A stretch of 64,000 bases of DNA from Loripinus fragilis (GCA_964019695.1 OZ026531.1:11498593-11562592), one strand, 5' to 3'; numbered from the stretch's first letter, positions 40,845 through 52,339 are shown. Translations and numbers: made by a program. Notes: a model not told the origin generated them from the sequence alone.

Positions 40845-41065
40845 TTGATGCTAAAAAACCTGTCTTCGGGGTTCCTGACAAAGTGAGTTTCAAACCAGTC
40901 TCCTTAGCTACTGTGAGTGAGAGAGTCACTAGCTAGAAAGGTTTACATATTGTACTTTCCAAAAAGCAAAGGCGCTGATCAGACTGCGCAGGTGTGCAGG
41001 CTGGTCTGCACCTGTGTTGTTCGCGAACCCCCGAAGACAGGTTTTCAGCGTCGAGGCCCATATGA
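40845..41065. repeat. Family D foldback, full copy
   Basis: Outer phrases AACCTGTCTTCGGGGTTCCT and CCGAAGACAGGTTTTC with the core AAGGCGCTGATCAGACTGCG and inverse. Overlapping ORFs on both strands are repeat-derived. Confidence 0.65.
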
Positions 41066-41934
41066 TAAAAGATAGCGAACATAAAGGGAAAAGATCAGTC
41101 TGCATGTATGTATACATGACCTGCCTCATTTCTTGTTCACAAAGTCCATTTGCGTGTCTCCTGGCTATCATGGTTCATTTGTCAAACAGAGAAAGCCTTT
41201 GGGCTTACAAGGATTATCTTTCTTGATTGCTTTTTATTGTTTATACGATCATAAAAGATGGCAGGGGAAAAACACAGGCGTGATATAGCCGTTACTAAAT
41301 AATGAAGTTTCTCGTCTAAATCAATCCGACCTCTCTGCGGTGAGATAAAAACGACACAGCTCAACATCTTACCACCTTGTGTTAAATGGCAACCTTTGTC
41401 ATCTGCCGATAACATTTGCAAACAAATTGGACCAAGCAGGCCTTTTTCCAGCAATTTTGGAAAAAGGCCCCTGGCCAAAATTGGGAAAAATGATCAACTT
41501 AATATGGAAATTGGGAGAAATAAACGGCATAGAACATAACAAGGGTAGAAATATATCCTCAAAATCAAGTTATTTTAGATTGTATTATGCCTAGCATTAT
41601 GTGACCACTTAAGCACAAGTGTTTAAGTATCATTCTGATATGGGTCATATTTTCTCATAAGAAGTAGTGGTCTCTAAAAAAAGTAAAAAAAAAAAACATT
41701 TTTTTTTACTTTTCTTTATTCGGGAAAAACGGACATGGTATTGGGAAAAAGGTGGCTAATTTTTGATTGGGAATGGGGCCAAAACACGGTCCCTAGAGAT
41801 GGGCAGAAAATCCCCTGGACCAACATCAAAATTAAATCCGACTCGAGCCTGATCTGAATCCAAAGGGTTTGACATTTTATGATGCTAAACCCTAAAGTAT
41901 TTTTGAATAAAAGTTATTTTTAAATAAATTCTAA
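41066..41934. repeat. Mixed: family C fragments and an A/T palindrome
   Basis: TCATCTGCCGATAACATTTG and AAATTGGACCAAGCAGG at 41398-41440 and TCTGAATCCAAAGGGTTTGA at 41852 are family C boxes. 41681-41715 is an AGTAAAAAAA/TTTTTTTACT palindrome. The rest is unassigned. Confidence 0.4.
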
Positions 41935-42535
41935 CACTGATCACCTACATAGTCAATGTTTAAACTCAGTGATTTATAATCAGTGATTTATTGGTTAATA
42001 AATCACTGTATATACTACTACTGTAACACCATTTAATTCAGTCATCATTCAGCCGTCTCTTTGATTTTTATGATGTCATCTACCACATACATTGTTTGTT
42101 TGATTTGATTCTTTACATCCCATCAACAATCTTTCAGTTAAACAGGGACGGGTCTTCCTGGGTTGAACCAGTACTAAGCTAGGATAAATGTGTCTTGCTC
42201 AAGGACTACAACGCAGTGACGCAGGTGAGGCTCGAACCCGCGGCCCCTCGGTCTTGAGTCATCTACCACATACAGCCTTGTTAGATGAGGTAATGTCATT
42301 TTTAAAACTAATAGGCATCGAAAACGGACATAAAAATATGTGTATCAGTCCAAAAAAAGATTTACAGTAAATTCTAATGCTCTGTTCAAGATGGCAGAAT
42401 AGATTCTTACTGGCAGTAATTTATTGCTTAATATATCGCAGTCTGTTGGTCAGTCATAAGTTTCACGCTCATGATTTATCCACTTTAGACAGTGATATAT
42501 TAAGCAACAAATCACTATGAGTTTGAATCTATTTT
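41935..42535. repeat. DNA-type repeat family H, copy 2 with SINE insertion
   Basis: Collinear with 14960-15465 (AAACTCAGTGATTTAT..., AGTGATATATTAAGCAACAA) but split by the SINE at 42092-42257. Confidence 0.6.
42092..42257 (-). repeat. SINE family A, truncated, with 17-bp target duplication
   Basis: The SINE body and box B remain, but the start of the tRNA head is missing. GTCATCTACCACATACA is duplicated exactly at 42075-42091 and 42258-42274, which is proof of target-primed insertion. The homologous copy at 15 kb has no insert. Confidence 0.85.
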
Positions 42536-42586
42536 TTAGACAGCAAAAAACAATCGATCAAAGAAGGGAGTTATAGAAAATGACAT

Positions 42587-42717
42587 CAGAGGTGTGTGGT
42601 CAACAATGAGAGGCACGCAGGCATTCCTTGTACTGATGCCAGGCTTTACACACTTCGAATAATGGTAGGTACCAGTATGAGCGCCTGCGAGTGCTCACAT
42701 TGTTGAACATACCTCTG
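42587..42717. repeat. Imperfect foldback
   Basis: AGAGGTGTGTGGTCAACAAT and inverse CATTGTTGAACATACCTCT as arms, with GCACGCAGGC/GCGCCTGCG inside. Confidence 0.5.
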
Positions 42718-43577
42718 GTATAACTAGATTATAGCTGTGAATGACATTACGCATGTCTCCGATTTTTGCAAAGGTTGCAATTTTTGCTGTGTTCATTGTG
42801 AACAAAATGATTAAAGAATGGTACTATTTTTGGATTTTATGATTAACTGAGACCAAATCCAAGTTTCTTTTTCTAAAACAAAATACATTTTTCTATCAAT
42901 ATCATGGGTTGAGTGGATAAATTTTACGGGATCAATTATACACTGCGCCTAATGGGATTTGAAAATTTCTCTACCCCTGGACGTATTAACAATTAAAACT
43001 ATTATTATATTTTGGATGGATGTGGTGGTGGGGGGAGGAGGGTGGTTGAGGTGGGGAGGGGGTAGAGAAAGCACATGGCTGGAGCTTAAACTCATGGACA
43101 AGAAAGCAAATTATAGAATCTGTTTGACACTTGTGATTATTCCTGAAAGAATTTTTCGAAAACGTTTATTTTGAAAAAAAATCAGGAGATGACAATAAAG
43201 TACTCCATATATAACTATTTTTAGATCATGATATCATTTCTTTTATTTTTAGACAACATTGAAAAAAATCAAGAAAAATTTAAGTTAAGTTTTTGAAAAC
43301 TTTTGAAATTATTATGGAAAACAGAGCATTTGCTCCAAGAGAGCAAATGCTCCACTTTACATAATATTTTCAAATACATGATATTTCAAGGCGTCAAAAA
43401 GGCGTTATTATGGAGTAAAGGTTTAATAAATTACCCAGCATGCAAAGAGTTAAAGAATTTATTGTTCTGATTATTGAGTAAATATGATGAAAAACTGCAA
43501 AAGAAAAAATTCAATGATCGCCACTTATTGTCCATCTGCTACCAAGTGAGGATGAATTGGTGACAAAATAAGCAATA
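42718..43577. other. Mostly unassigned; one palindrome and a G-rich tract
   Basis: G-rich 43022-43061; hairpin GAGCATTTGCTCCAAGAGAG/inverse at 43324-43353; TTACCCAGCATGCAAAGAGTTAA (family C-type right end) at 43431-43453. Confidence 0.4.
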
Positions 43578-43822
43578 TGGGCGTTGTCGCGAGAAAACCT
43601 GTCTTCAGGATTCCCAATAACGTACTGCTCCAACCAGCTTGCTCAGCTATAGAGACTAGCTGGAATATCAAAATTTTGCACAGAGCAAAGTTGACTATCA
43701 TTCTTTCCAAAAAGTGGATAACAAAGGAGCTGATCAAACTGCACGGATGTGCATGCTGGTCTGCGCCTTGGTTGTTGGCAGATATCAATGTCAGGTTTTC
43801 TGGCATCGTGAGGCACATATTG
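43578..43822. repeat. Family D foldback, full copy
   Basis: AAACCTGTCTTCAGGATTCC, AGGAGCTGATCAAACTGCAC with inverse GGTCTGCGCCTTGGTTGTTG, AGGTTTTCTGGCATCGTGAG. Confidence 0.65.
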
Positions 43823-43980
43823 ACTTTGCATCATTCCAAACAAAAGCCCATTAATGAAGTTACATTGTTTAAACTTCAGATTCTCAACAGATTATAGAAG
43901 TTCAATACCAAGAAAATATGTTATGGTCACTAGAAACAGTATTCTTGATACTGATTTTCATTCATCAAAAGCAGGATTTT

Positions 43981-44175
43981 TTTTTTATTTGATTCTTTAC
44001 GTACCATCAACAATCTTTCAGTTATAAAGGGACGGGTCTTCCTGAGTTGAACCAGTACTAAGCTAGGATTAATGTGTCTTGCTCAAGGACACAACTCAGT
44101 GACGCCGGTGAGGCTCGAACCCACGGCCCCTTGGTCTCAAGTCAAGCACTCTACCACTGAGCCACTGCGTTCCCA
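43981..44175 (-). repeat. SINE family A, full-length reference copy
   Basis: In minus orientation: tRNA-like head GTGGCTCAGTGGTAGAGTGC with box B GGGTTCGAGCC, body AACCCGTCCCT-type, tail GATGGTACGTAAAGAATC. It shows the uninterrupted order used to prove the split at 4857. Confidence 0.8.
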
Positions 44176-44531
44176 TCAAAAGCAAGATATCTGTAATACT
44201 ATTAGGCATATTATTATTGCATCAGCGATGAAGATTTGACGCAATTTTTTCCCCTGGAAACAGCTGGCTTCGGAAAAAGATGCAAGATTACAGATCTTTT
44301 CCATTAAGCTGGAATCCAGCTAAAAAAAGATGCACCCATATGCAATGGGAGTTTCTGGCTTATATTGCTGAATTAATTCTCCTGACAGGAAACTGACATG
44401 CACAGACAATGCTGCAGAACCCTTCCGAAAATGAACAAGGAAGCAGCTCTCCTTCAGAGACTTATAAGTATGACCTTTGTCATTGTTGTTGTTGATCATG
44501 CTGTGCTGCATGGACAGATGTCTCTAGAATA

Positions 44532-44988
44532 CACAGCGTCAAAATGTTTTCAACCTACCGTGAAGAAATTTTATTGAGCATGGAAAATCTTTATCTTTTG
44601 TGAAAGTCTGCATAAATATCTAAATGAAAATTTAAAAATACAAGTGATATCTGGATTTAGTTACATTGTCATGAGTTTTACGACTTATCAAAACTTCATG
44701 CTATCACCCCGAAATCTTCAAGAAGTAACCCCCATCATCTTGAAACAAATTTTATGCCTTTTTCACACAAAATTTTCAACATTTATTAACGTACACAAAG
44801 TTGCAATGAAAATAAGTTGACCCCTATGTGCTTTTTGTTGAACTCACCATCAAATTGCATGATTGTTTCACTATCTTATCCCTATATGATGCAGTTATCT
44901 TTATTTATAAGGTTTACTTGCATAACATGTTACCTTGCTCTGAAAAATCAAGCTATGAAGTTAGTGGTGCTTAACTTTTGACGCTGTG
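44532..44988. mobile_element. 457-bp Tc1/mariner-type MITE
   Basis: Inverted ends CACAGCGTCAAAA and CACAGCGTCAAAAGTTAAGC (from the right), flanked by TA at 44530-44531 and 44989-44990. A half copy of the same end is at 60918. Confidence 0.75.
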
Positions 44989-44994
44989 TATAGT

Positions 44995-45689
44995 TTCACC
45001 TAGAGAACTAAGCTCTATCTGTTGAAAGTGAGAAGCCTTTTCAGAACTTAAAGAGGCTAAGTCTGTAACAATGAACATTTTTCGAAAAAAAATCTTTTCT
45101 TTTTATATCATTTGTAAAAGTAGAATTAAGTTCACAATAAAAATGTTGAGTACAGGAAAAGTGAATTATCTTATAGAAACAGGTGTTTTTTTCTCTTGTT
45201 GGTAGTTATTTACGTCCCTCCAATAATTCTAGACCCTTGATTTTTAACATATATGCAGTTGTTTTGATAGTGATAACTTGTTATGATTTAAGAAAATGGT
45301 AAAATGTTTACCTGAATTGGAGTATTTTTATTGTGTTCATGAAAAATAAAAACATTATTTCTAAAAATTAGAAGATCAAAAGTTACAGACTATGCAGCTT
45401 TAACATACACATACATTTAATAGTAAACTGGAATACAGTCAAAACATTTCTAAGTCAAAACCTCCAAGTATTGGTCAAAACGTCCACATCAGATGGTCAA
45501 AGCGTTCCTACTTAAAGACTAGTCACAGCGAAAGCCCAATATGATTTTTGACTATGCAGAGCCCTCAATGAGCCCTGCTGTAAAAGGCAAGGGAAGAAGA
45601 AATCACCTATCAGTGCTTCTCGCTTTCTCACACCATTCTTTCTAAGTTGCTGCACTGCTTTCTAATACATGGGCCCCGGTACAAGAATA
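44995..45689. other. Unassigned sequence
   Basis: No coding signal or repeat recognised. Confidence 0.3.
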
Positions 45690-45910
45690 TCTGTCTTAGG
45701 TGTTTGCAAACAACAAAGGTACTGACCAGCCTGCCCATTCGGGCAGTCTGATCAGCACCTTTGTTATTCGCTTATTGGAAAGTATCATATCTAAACTTGC
45801 TACAAACAAAATTTCAAGTTTTTAGCTAGTTTATGTAGATGAGGAGAGTGGTCAAAATTGAGTCTCGCTTAAAAATTGTCGGAAACCCCGAAGACAAAGG
45901 TTTTGTCGCT
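45690..45910. repeat. Family D foldback
   Basis: AACAACAAAGGTACTGACCA and inverse around GCCCATTCGGGC, then TAGCTAGTTTATGTAGATGA. The plus-strand ORF from 45839 is repeat-derived. Confidence 0.55.
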
Positions 45911-46054
45911 AATGAAAATTGGTGGGAAGAATTATTCGCTGCTGACTATCAAACCTACATTCTCTTCATCATGCTCCAATATTATAATTATTATATCCAT
46001 GCAAGTTTGATTAAAATCTGAGATATTGTCATACTAACACCCATTCAGTTTACC

Positions 46055-46200
46055 CGCGACCGCGTAGCGCAGTCAATAACAAGTCTGATTGCAGATCCAG
46101 GGTCACAAGTTCGATCCAGTCCTAGTCCTAACTTTCATGGAGATTGATCATGAAATAATTTCTACTGTAATTCTCCTCTTTCCTTTATAACAATAAATAT
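46055..46200 (+). repeat. SINE family B, 3'-truncated
   Basis: tRNA-like head GACCGCGTAGCGCAGTCAAT with box B AAGTTCGATCC, body GGAGATTGATCATGAAATAA. The tail is missing. Confidence 0.65.
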
Positions 46201-46699
46201 GCTATTACAGGTGAAGGCAGGTATATACCTGTAGCACCCATACTACTTAGGTTTAGTATAATTTTTTTTTACAAAATTTCTTATCTATCCTTCTAATACA
46301 TTTGCTTTTGTAATGCGACATCTGATTGGATGATGTCAACAATTTGCAAATGTATATCCTGCCATATTCTGTTGAAAATTGTTTGACATCATTAATTACA
46401 TCACATTTTGTTGAATGACATGCGGCTTTATGCGGCTTGCCCTTGCCAAAATTAAACGCAGCTCTGCGTAAAAGCTGCGCAAAAGCCGGCTTTTCCGCAG
46501 CTTTTTTGAAAAAGCTGCGTAAAAGCTGCGTTTTTTTTCAGACCTGCGTTGAAGCTGTAGAAATGCTGCGTTTTTTTTTCAGACCTGCGTATTAGCTGCG
46601 TAAAAGCTGTACTTTTTTGTGTGGGCTGCGCAGAAGCTGCGTATTTAAGTTGGTTTGTCTCAGAAAGCTGCGTATTTAATTCTTAAAGCTGCAGAAAAG

Positions 46700-47950
46700 G
46701 TGAATATTCTGTTTTATCTAACCAGTCTAGGGACAAGATGCCCCTGTACTTTAAAACAATCACTCTGCAGTAAAATTACATATATCAACACTCTGTCAGA
46801 TTTGCTTTCAAAATAAACAGCCTAGATACAATCTGTAAGCTTGTCATATCTCCATGCATGTAAAACGTGAGGCCAGTGATTGATTAGCTTTGGATACAAG
46901 TAAACTTCATTTAACAGTGAAGACCCAGATGTAATGCTACATCTGGCGACATTTGATCAGCGTCAGCACTGTTACCCATTGAAGAGCCAGCAAAACACAT
47001 CTGAAAATGTCGTCTGCTAAAGTTGTTGGCTGTATACTTAGTACTAGTTAACGTCCCATGTAGATTGAAGATTCAATTGGAACATAAAGGGTCAATAGAC
47101 TTACCTCTTTTTATGTATGTGGCTGTTTGTCGCATACTTTGCTGTTTTTATACAGTAGGAACTTATTAAAATTAAGTTAATTTCTGGACCAGTCTAGTCT
47201 GGGTTTTGATAGATAAAATAGATTCAACAAAAACAAGGCAATGATGAATATATTAGATTTTGCTGTATGCATGGGGCTATCTTATAACAGAGTAATTTCT
47301 AAATTCAGATGCTAGCCCAGTTAAATAAACAATTAATCTCAGAGTGTTGATAACACAATTACTGGCGAAATTTATGAACTCGGATCCGAGTTCCTCAAAA
47401 GCGCTCGTCTCTAGACTGTAACAAATGAATCATTAAGGTAAAATCTGCAGTTACTGAGAGCTGCAGAAAAGCTGCGTATTACTTATATTTAAGTCCAAAC
47501 AGTCTAAAAACACAAAGACGCAGCTTTTCTACAGATATTTAAAGCTGCGTAATTAACTTTTTTAACTGTCCTGCTTCACCTGAGATTGCTTTGTTTCAGT
47601 AATCTAGCTAGTCCTGTAGCTGAGCGGACTGGTTTGTGTCTTACTAGGTCAGAAACCTGGAAGACATGGTTTTTCGTGATGAGGCCCATTTCTTGACTTG
47701 TTCACCAAGCCAAGACTGTTCCAGGGACTGATCAGCTTGGGCAGCAAATTTAATATCCAACTTGGCAAATTCTTCTATTGGACTAAATTACCAACAAGCA
47801 GTGGCTAACCTATGCAATGTATCAGCACAGGAAAACAGCCAAATCAGTTAACAAACTGTAATGAAATAAAAGAAAATGGCTGTCAACTCAGGCTGTCAAT
47901 ACTTAAGAAAATCCCAAGAAAACTCTACTACCCAACTGACTATATAGACC
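46700..47950. other. Left interior of the 46440-51730 element
   Basis: Mostly unassigned. A hairpin ACCCAGATGTAATGCTACAT at 46923 and a half family D copy at 47600-47740 (GTAGCTGAGCGGACTGG, ACCTGGAAGACATGG) are recognisable. Confidence 0.4.
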
Positions 47951-48384
47951 TCCACCCTATATCCCCACCCACCCAAAATGCCCCAAACCCTACCCCCTCC
48001 TCACCTCTACCATAAACTTACCTACCAATGCTTACTTAAACCTACCTGTATCTATCCACCCACCCAGGACCCCACCAGCCATACTACCTAGTCTCACCAA
48101 GAATCCCTCCCCCAATGCTACCTATCTTACCCTACCCTAACCTAACTTCCCTCCCTCCCACCACCCATCTATCCACCTCCCACCCGTTGCCCACCTGTCA
48201 CCCACCAACCTCCCTCCAGCCCACCCACCTATCCACCTCCCTCCCTCTTACCCACCCACCTCCCTCCCTCTCACCCACCCACCCACTCAGCTACCCTAAC
48301 CCCTCCCCATACCTACCTGCCAATGGTTACCTATATTTATCTACCTATGCCTACCCAACCACACATCCTGACCCCCACCCTACC
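47950..48384 (+). repeat. C/A/T-rich low-complexity tract
   Basis: Degenerate CCAC/CCTA/CCCT repeats with almost no G. The plus-strand ORF at 48115-48396 (Pro/Thr/Ser-rich) is a product of composition. Confidence 0.6.
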
Positions 48385-48684
48385 TACCTACCTTAGGTAG
48401 ATAGGTAACTCTAGGTAGGTAGGTAGGTAGGTTACAGTTACCTACCTACCTACCTACCTAGAGTTACCTATCTACCTAAGGTAGGTAGGTAGGGTGGGGG
48501 TAGGGTACCTAGGTAGGTAGGTAGGTAGGTAGGTAGGTAGGTAGGTAGGTAGGTAGGTAGGTAGGTAGGTTACAGTTACCTACCTACCTACCTACCTACC
48601 TAGGTAGGTAGGTAGGTAGGTAGGTAGGTTACAGTTACCTACCTACCTACCTACCTACCTACCTACCTACCTACCTACCTACCT
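48385..48684. repeat. (CCTA)n/(TAGG)n block with repeated strand switches
   Basis: Runs of CCTA and TAGG alternate at least five times, joined by GTTACAGTTAC and CTAGAGTTACCTATC linkers. The result is long perfect inverted repeats. Confidence 0.8.
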
Positions 48685-49355
48685 GGTAAACATACATTCA
48701 GCCTTGCAGCTAAAATACAGATTTCTAAGGGTGTTATCTATTTGGAGTCAAACTCCCCAACAGTGGAAACTTCCTTTCAGTAGAAATAGTTTTTAAAGGT
48801 CCCTGAACCAGAAGTACAGTACTGTGGGGAGTTTGATTTGGAGCGGCACACCACTGGGGAGTTGATTTGAAGTAGTTCGATTTTATCCCTTAGTTGGAGG
48901 GATATTTGATATTTGAATTTCTAAATGGCTGTACAACAAGAGATAAACCCAAACAGCAATTGAACCTTCATCTGCTGACCAATCTACACATGCTTTCTTT
49001 GAGGGACACAATAAAATACAGTTTCTAGAAAAAGTGAGTGTAAAAAAAGTGTGACTAGTTAGTTAATAAATGGATAAGAAAATTAATTTCTCTTCAAGCT
49101 AAATTCAGTGGGTGGGGTAATATTTTTAAACTGAAACAACAATAGTAAGTTATCTAATGCTATGATATAAAGGATTTGTAACATAAATATATTCATTTAT
49201 AAGCACAATGAGTTATATTTCTATGAGAAAATTATATGTTTACAGACAGGTGTTCTTTTTAGAAACAAGTACTGTCTTTTATAAAAAAAAAAGTAAGCAG
49301 GTATTTCAACATCCTCGATTTTTGCTAGATTATTATGCTTTTATCATTTTCTTAC

Positions 49356-49528
49356 ATGCTAGTTTTGTCTTTGGGTCCTACTAGTGTAGATTGAGACATG
49401 TTAGCACTGGGAACAATTGGGGAAAGACTTCTGCTTGAAAGATGGAAAGAAAGGCTAGGATTGACATTATATGCGCATCCTGTCTTTGAGGAAACAGTAG
49501 CAATGCTATCTTTTGTAATGACTGCTTC
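49356..49528 (-). CDS. Exon-like ORF, unrecognised
   Basis: A minus-strand segment with a plausible acceptor (TTTCTTGTGAATCCACAG) and a consensus donor (AGCAT/GTAAGAAA). It encodes 57 codons, Ser-rich, including SSRSLSPIVPSANMSQSTL. Phase is 0 in, 2 out, so it cannot join the exon at 9672-9852 (which needs one base) without another exon between. It lies inside the 46440-51730 element, so it is either element cargo, an exonised stretch, or chance. I recognise no domain. Confidence 0.25.
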
Positions 49529-49597
49529 CTGTGGATTCACAAGAAATGAAGTGGTACTACCTTCGTTCAAATATGTTCTTTTTGTCGTATAGTGCAT

Positions 49598-49905
49598 TCG
49601 GTTTGGTTTTGTTTGGTTTGTCTCTTTATGTCCCAGTCAACAGCTATGCCCATGTCAGGACGATCAGTTAACCTAACCACACCTTATTTCCTGAGCAAGC
49701 TTGGCTTAGCAGTTAACCAGTACTTTCTGCACATACTCTTTAGCTTGAAACTGATAACAAACCCTTCTTAAATCAGTGGTAAGGAGAGAATGGCCATAGA
49801 AATTAATATTCCATGATCAATCTCCCTGAAAGTATGGGACCAGGCCGGGATCGAACTCACAACCCCTGGATCTGCAGTCAGACACATATCTGCTACCAGA
49901 CAATT
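49598..49905 (-). repeat. SINE family B, near full length
   Basis: In minus orientation: tRNA-like head (TGTCTGACTGCAGATCCAGG, box B GAGTTCGATCC), body GGGAGATTGATCATGGAATA, and tail GTTGACTGGGACATAAAGAG. Confidence 0.75.
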
Positions 49906-49934
49906 TAATGACTGTGCTGTGAGTCCCAGTATGC

Positions 49935-50255
49935 TACCAGACATTTTAATGACTGCTGTGCGTCCCAGTATGCAAGTCTGACTGGCGGTCCAGGGGTTGA
50001 AAGTACGACCCCCGCCTGGTCCCATACTTCTGTGGAGTTTGATTGTGAAATAAATTCTACCGTCATTCTCTTTCCTCTGCTGATTCAAGAAGGGTTGTTG
50101 TCAGTTATAAGGGAAAGTATTTGCATGAAGTACTGGTTGACCACTTTAAGTCAAGCTTGTCCAGGAAAAAAAGTGTGGTTACAATGTAGTGAACTGACTG
50201 CCTTGATATCATTGACAAGATCATAGCTGTTGACTGGGACGTAAACATCAAAAAG
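49935..50255 (+). repeat. SINE family B, head-to-head with the previous copy
   Basis: TCTGACTGGCGGTCCAGG, CCCCCGCCTGGTCCCATACT, GAGTTTGATTGTGAAATAAA, tail GCTGTTGACTGGGACGTAAA. A plus-strand ORF in it is spurious. Confidence 0.75.
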
Positions 50256-50287
50256 CCAACATTGCTGGACCCAGAGTGTAATTTGTA

Positions 50288-50600
50288 GGGATTCAGATCG
50301 CTGATCTACTGGGTTGCGAGTTCAGTCCTCGTCTGGATCCATACTTTGTTGGAGTTTGATCATGAAATATTGGTCATAGGCCAGGTCATTCTCATCCCGC
50401 TGATTAAAGAAGGGCTATTGTCAGTTATAAGCCAAAGTATGTGCAAACGAGTACTGGTTTAAGTCCCTTATTCTAAGCTTGTACAGGAAAACAGGTGTGG
50501 TTATACATGTACATATACTAGGTTAATTAACCATCACGGCATGTCCATAGTATTGTATTGTACATGTATGTGACCAAAACCACAAACCAAAGCAAAACTC
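50288..50600 (+). repeat. SINE family B, third copy
   Basis: GATCTACTGGGTTGCGAGTT with box B-like AGTTCAGTCC, GGAGTTTGATCATGAAATAT, CTATTGTCAGTTATAAGCCA; tail eroded. Confidence 0.65.
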
Positions 50601-51062
50601 TTTGAGTTGCAACCAATTGATGGTAAGGGAGGTATCAAACTTGAAGTACCAAACTGCTAGGAACTGCTGCCAGGTGACAGTATAATCACAGGATGCACCT
50701 TAGTGATCTAGTTGAGCTATTTAAGTATTACGGGCCATGATAAAACACCTTGAACCTCCTACGGTACAATGATCCATTGGAAAATATGTTTCGAACTTAC
50801 AAAAACACAGAGCAGATTATACATCTAAGTGCTGCTAATGATTTTTCAACCTTCGATTTGGACATGTGATGCTGTTTAACATTACAGGCTTTTCTGGTAT
50901 GAACAATGTATGTTTCATAACTTGGCCTTACTCATTAACACAAGACCAGTGCATATTTATGATATTCATATGTTTCATACAGTAAAGACCAGAAGTCATT
51001 AGTCTGCTATATGCTTATAAGCCTTTGTTCTGACCAATTTTTTGTCCACATCCAGAACTTTT
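50600..51062. other. Unassigned interior of the element
   Basis: No coding or repeat structure recognised. Confidence 0.3.
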
Positions 51063-51732
51063 TAAAGACGCAGGTTTCTGGCAGATACGCAGCTTTTACG
51101 CAGGTTTGTTTATCAAGCAGTAGAAACGCAGCTTTTACGCAGCTTTGAATAAAAGCTGCGTTTCTGCAGCTTTTACGCAGCCTTGATGGAAGCTGCAGAA
51201 ACGCAGATATTACGCAGCTTTAAATTGAAGCTGCAGAAACGCAGCTTTTACGCAGCTTTTTGATAAAAGCTGCAGAAAAGCTGCGTTAGAGCTTCGTAAA
51301 AGCTAGTGGTATTGGCACCTGCGCAAAAGCTGCGCTTTTAGGCAGCTTTCACTTGAAGCTGCGTAAACGCAGCTTTTACGCAGCTTTGAATTAAAGCTGC
51401 AGAAAAGCTGCGTTAAAGCTTCGTAAAAGCTAGCGGTATTGGCACCTGCGTAAAAGCTACGTTTACGCAGCTTTTGCGAAGCTTTAACGCAGCTTTAAGT
51501 GAGTCTGCACTAAAGCTGCGTTAAAGCTTCGCAAAAGCTGCGTAAAAGCCGGCTTTTCTACAGCTCTTTGTTAAAGCTGCGTTAAAGCCGGCTTTTCTTC
51601 AGCTCTGCGTAAAAGCCGCGTTTCTGCAGCTAAATACGCAGGTGCCAATACCGCTAGCTTTTACGAAGCTTCTGCGAAGCATTGAAAGCTGCGCAGAAGC
51701 TGTAGAAAAGCTGGTTATTTTTCGCAAGGGTG

Positions 51733-52220
51733 CGACGGTCCAATTTTATACGAAACTGCAGAAGTGCATTAGAATGGGGATAACCATATTCAAAATTTTC
51801 ATTTTGGGAGGTATATCGTCCGATACATGTTCGGAAATCACATTTTAGGCTCCCCTCACGTGTCGCGGTAAAAACTTAATTTCCGACCGTATATCTGACC
51901 ACATACCTCCCCAAATCAAAACTTTGAACACAGGTATCCCCTAATTGTAGTACGGCCGATGCTTTTTTCTTTGATCTTAGCTGATGTTTAAATCAGACAC
52001 CCTAGAATAACGACGAAGGAGGAGCTTAAAACCGTACTCTTAAACTTCCAAATTTATTTAAACAGCGATGTAGGCGGAAACTTCCTAAATAGCGACAAAC
52101 TAACCCGTAGGTAAATGTGATATATAATTGACAGCTTAGGCCACATGCAGAGAGGAGCGAATGTAAATTTCGTCAGGTGTCTGTAACACGTGTTTATTTG
52201 CGCCTGCGCCATACTACAAG
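51733..52220. other. Unassigned, slightly higher GC
   Basis: CATATTCAAAATTTTCATTT and its near inverse CAAATCAAAACTTTGAACAC with CGGTCCAATTTTA/TACGGCCGATG suggest a small foldback at about 51737-51962. No gene is supported. Confidence 0.35.
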
Positions 52221-52222
52221 CT

Positions 52223-52290
52223 AAATAAAGGATTCTTCCTCGGCTTTCTGTTTAAACAAGAAAGCCTCGGAAAAGTATCCTTTATTTATT
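52223..52290. repeat. Hairpin
   Basis: TAAATAAAGGATTCTTCCTC plus GGCTTTCT around GTTTAAAC, followed by the inverse AAGAAAGCCTCGG...CCTTTATTT. Confidence 0.65.
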
Positions 52291-52339
52291 ACTTATACTA
52301 ACAGCAACGCTGTACCTTTCAAATATTTGTACATTAAGG

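Larger units (their letters stand above)
46440..51730. mobile_element. 5.3-kb TIR element with subterminal GCTGCGTAAAAGCTGC arrays
   Basis: Terminal inverted repeat of 16 bp with two differences: CCCTTGCCAAAATTAA at 46440 and, read inward from 51730, CCCTTGCGAAAAATAA. TG is present on both sides (46438-46439, 51731-51732). Arrays of GCTGCGTAAAAGCTGC / GCAGCTTTTACGCAGC in both orientations fill 46455-46700, 47455-47560 and 51063-51710. The same design as 4857-9388 with a different array motif and a related terminus. No transposase ORF seen. The interior holds SINEs, a tetranucleotide block and an exon-like ORF. Confidence 0.7.

Noticed and set aside
48115..48396. Pro/Thr/Ser-rich ORF
   Set aside because: Low-complexity C/A/T-rich tract; composition alone keeps the frame open.
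49356..49528. Exon-like ORF considered as the PDE1 exon immediately upstream of 9672-9852
   Set aside because: It ends with two bases of a codon, while the 9672-9852 exon needs one; it also lies inside a transposon.
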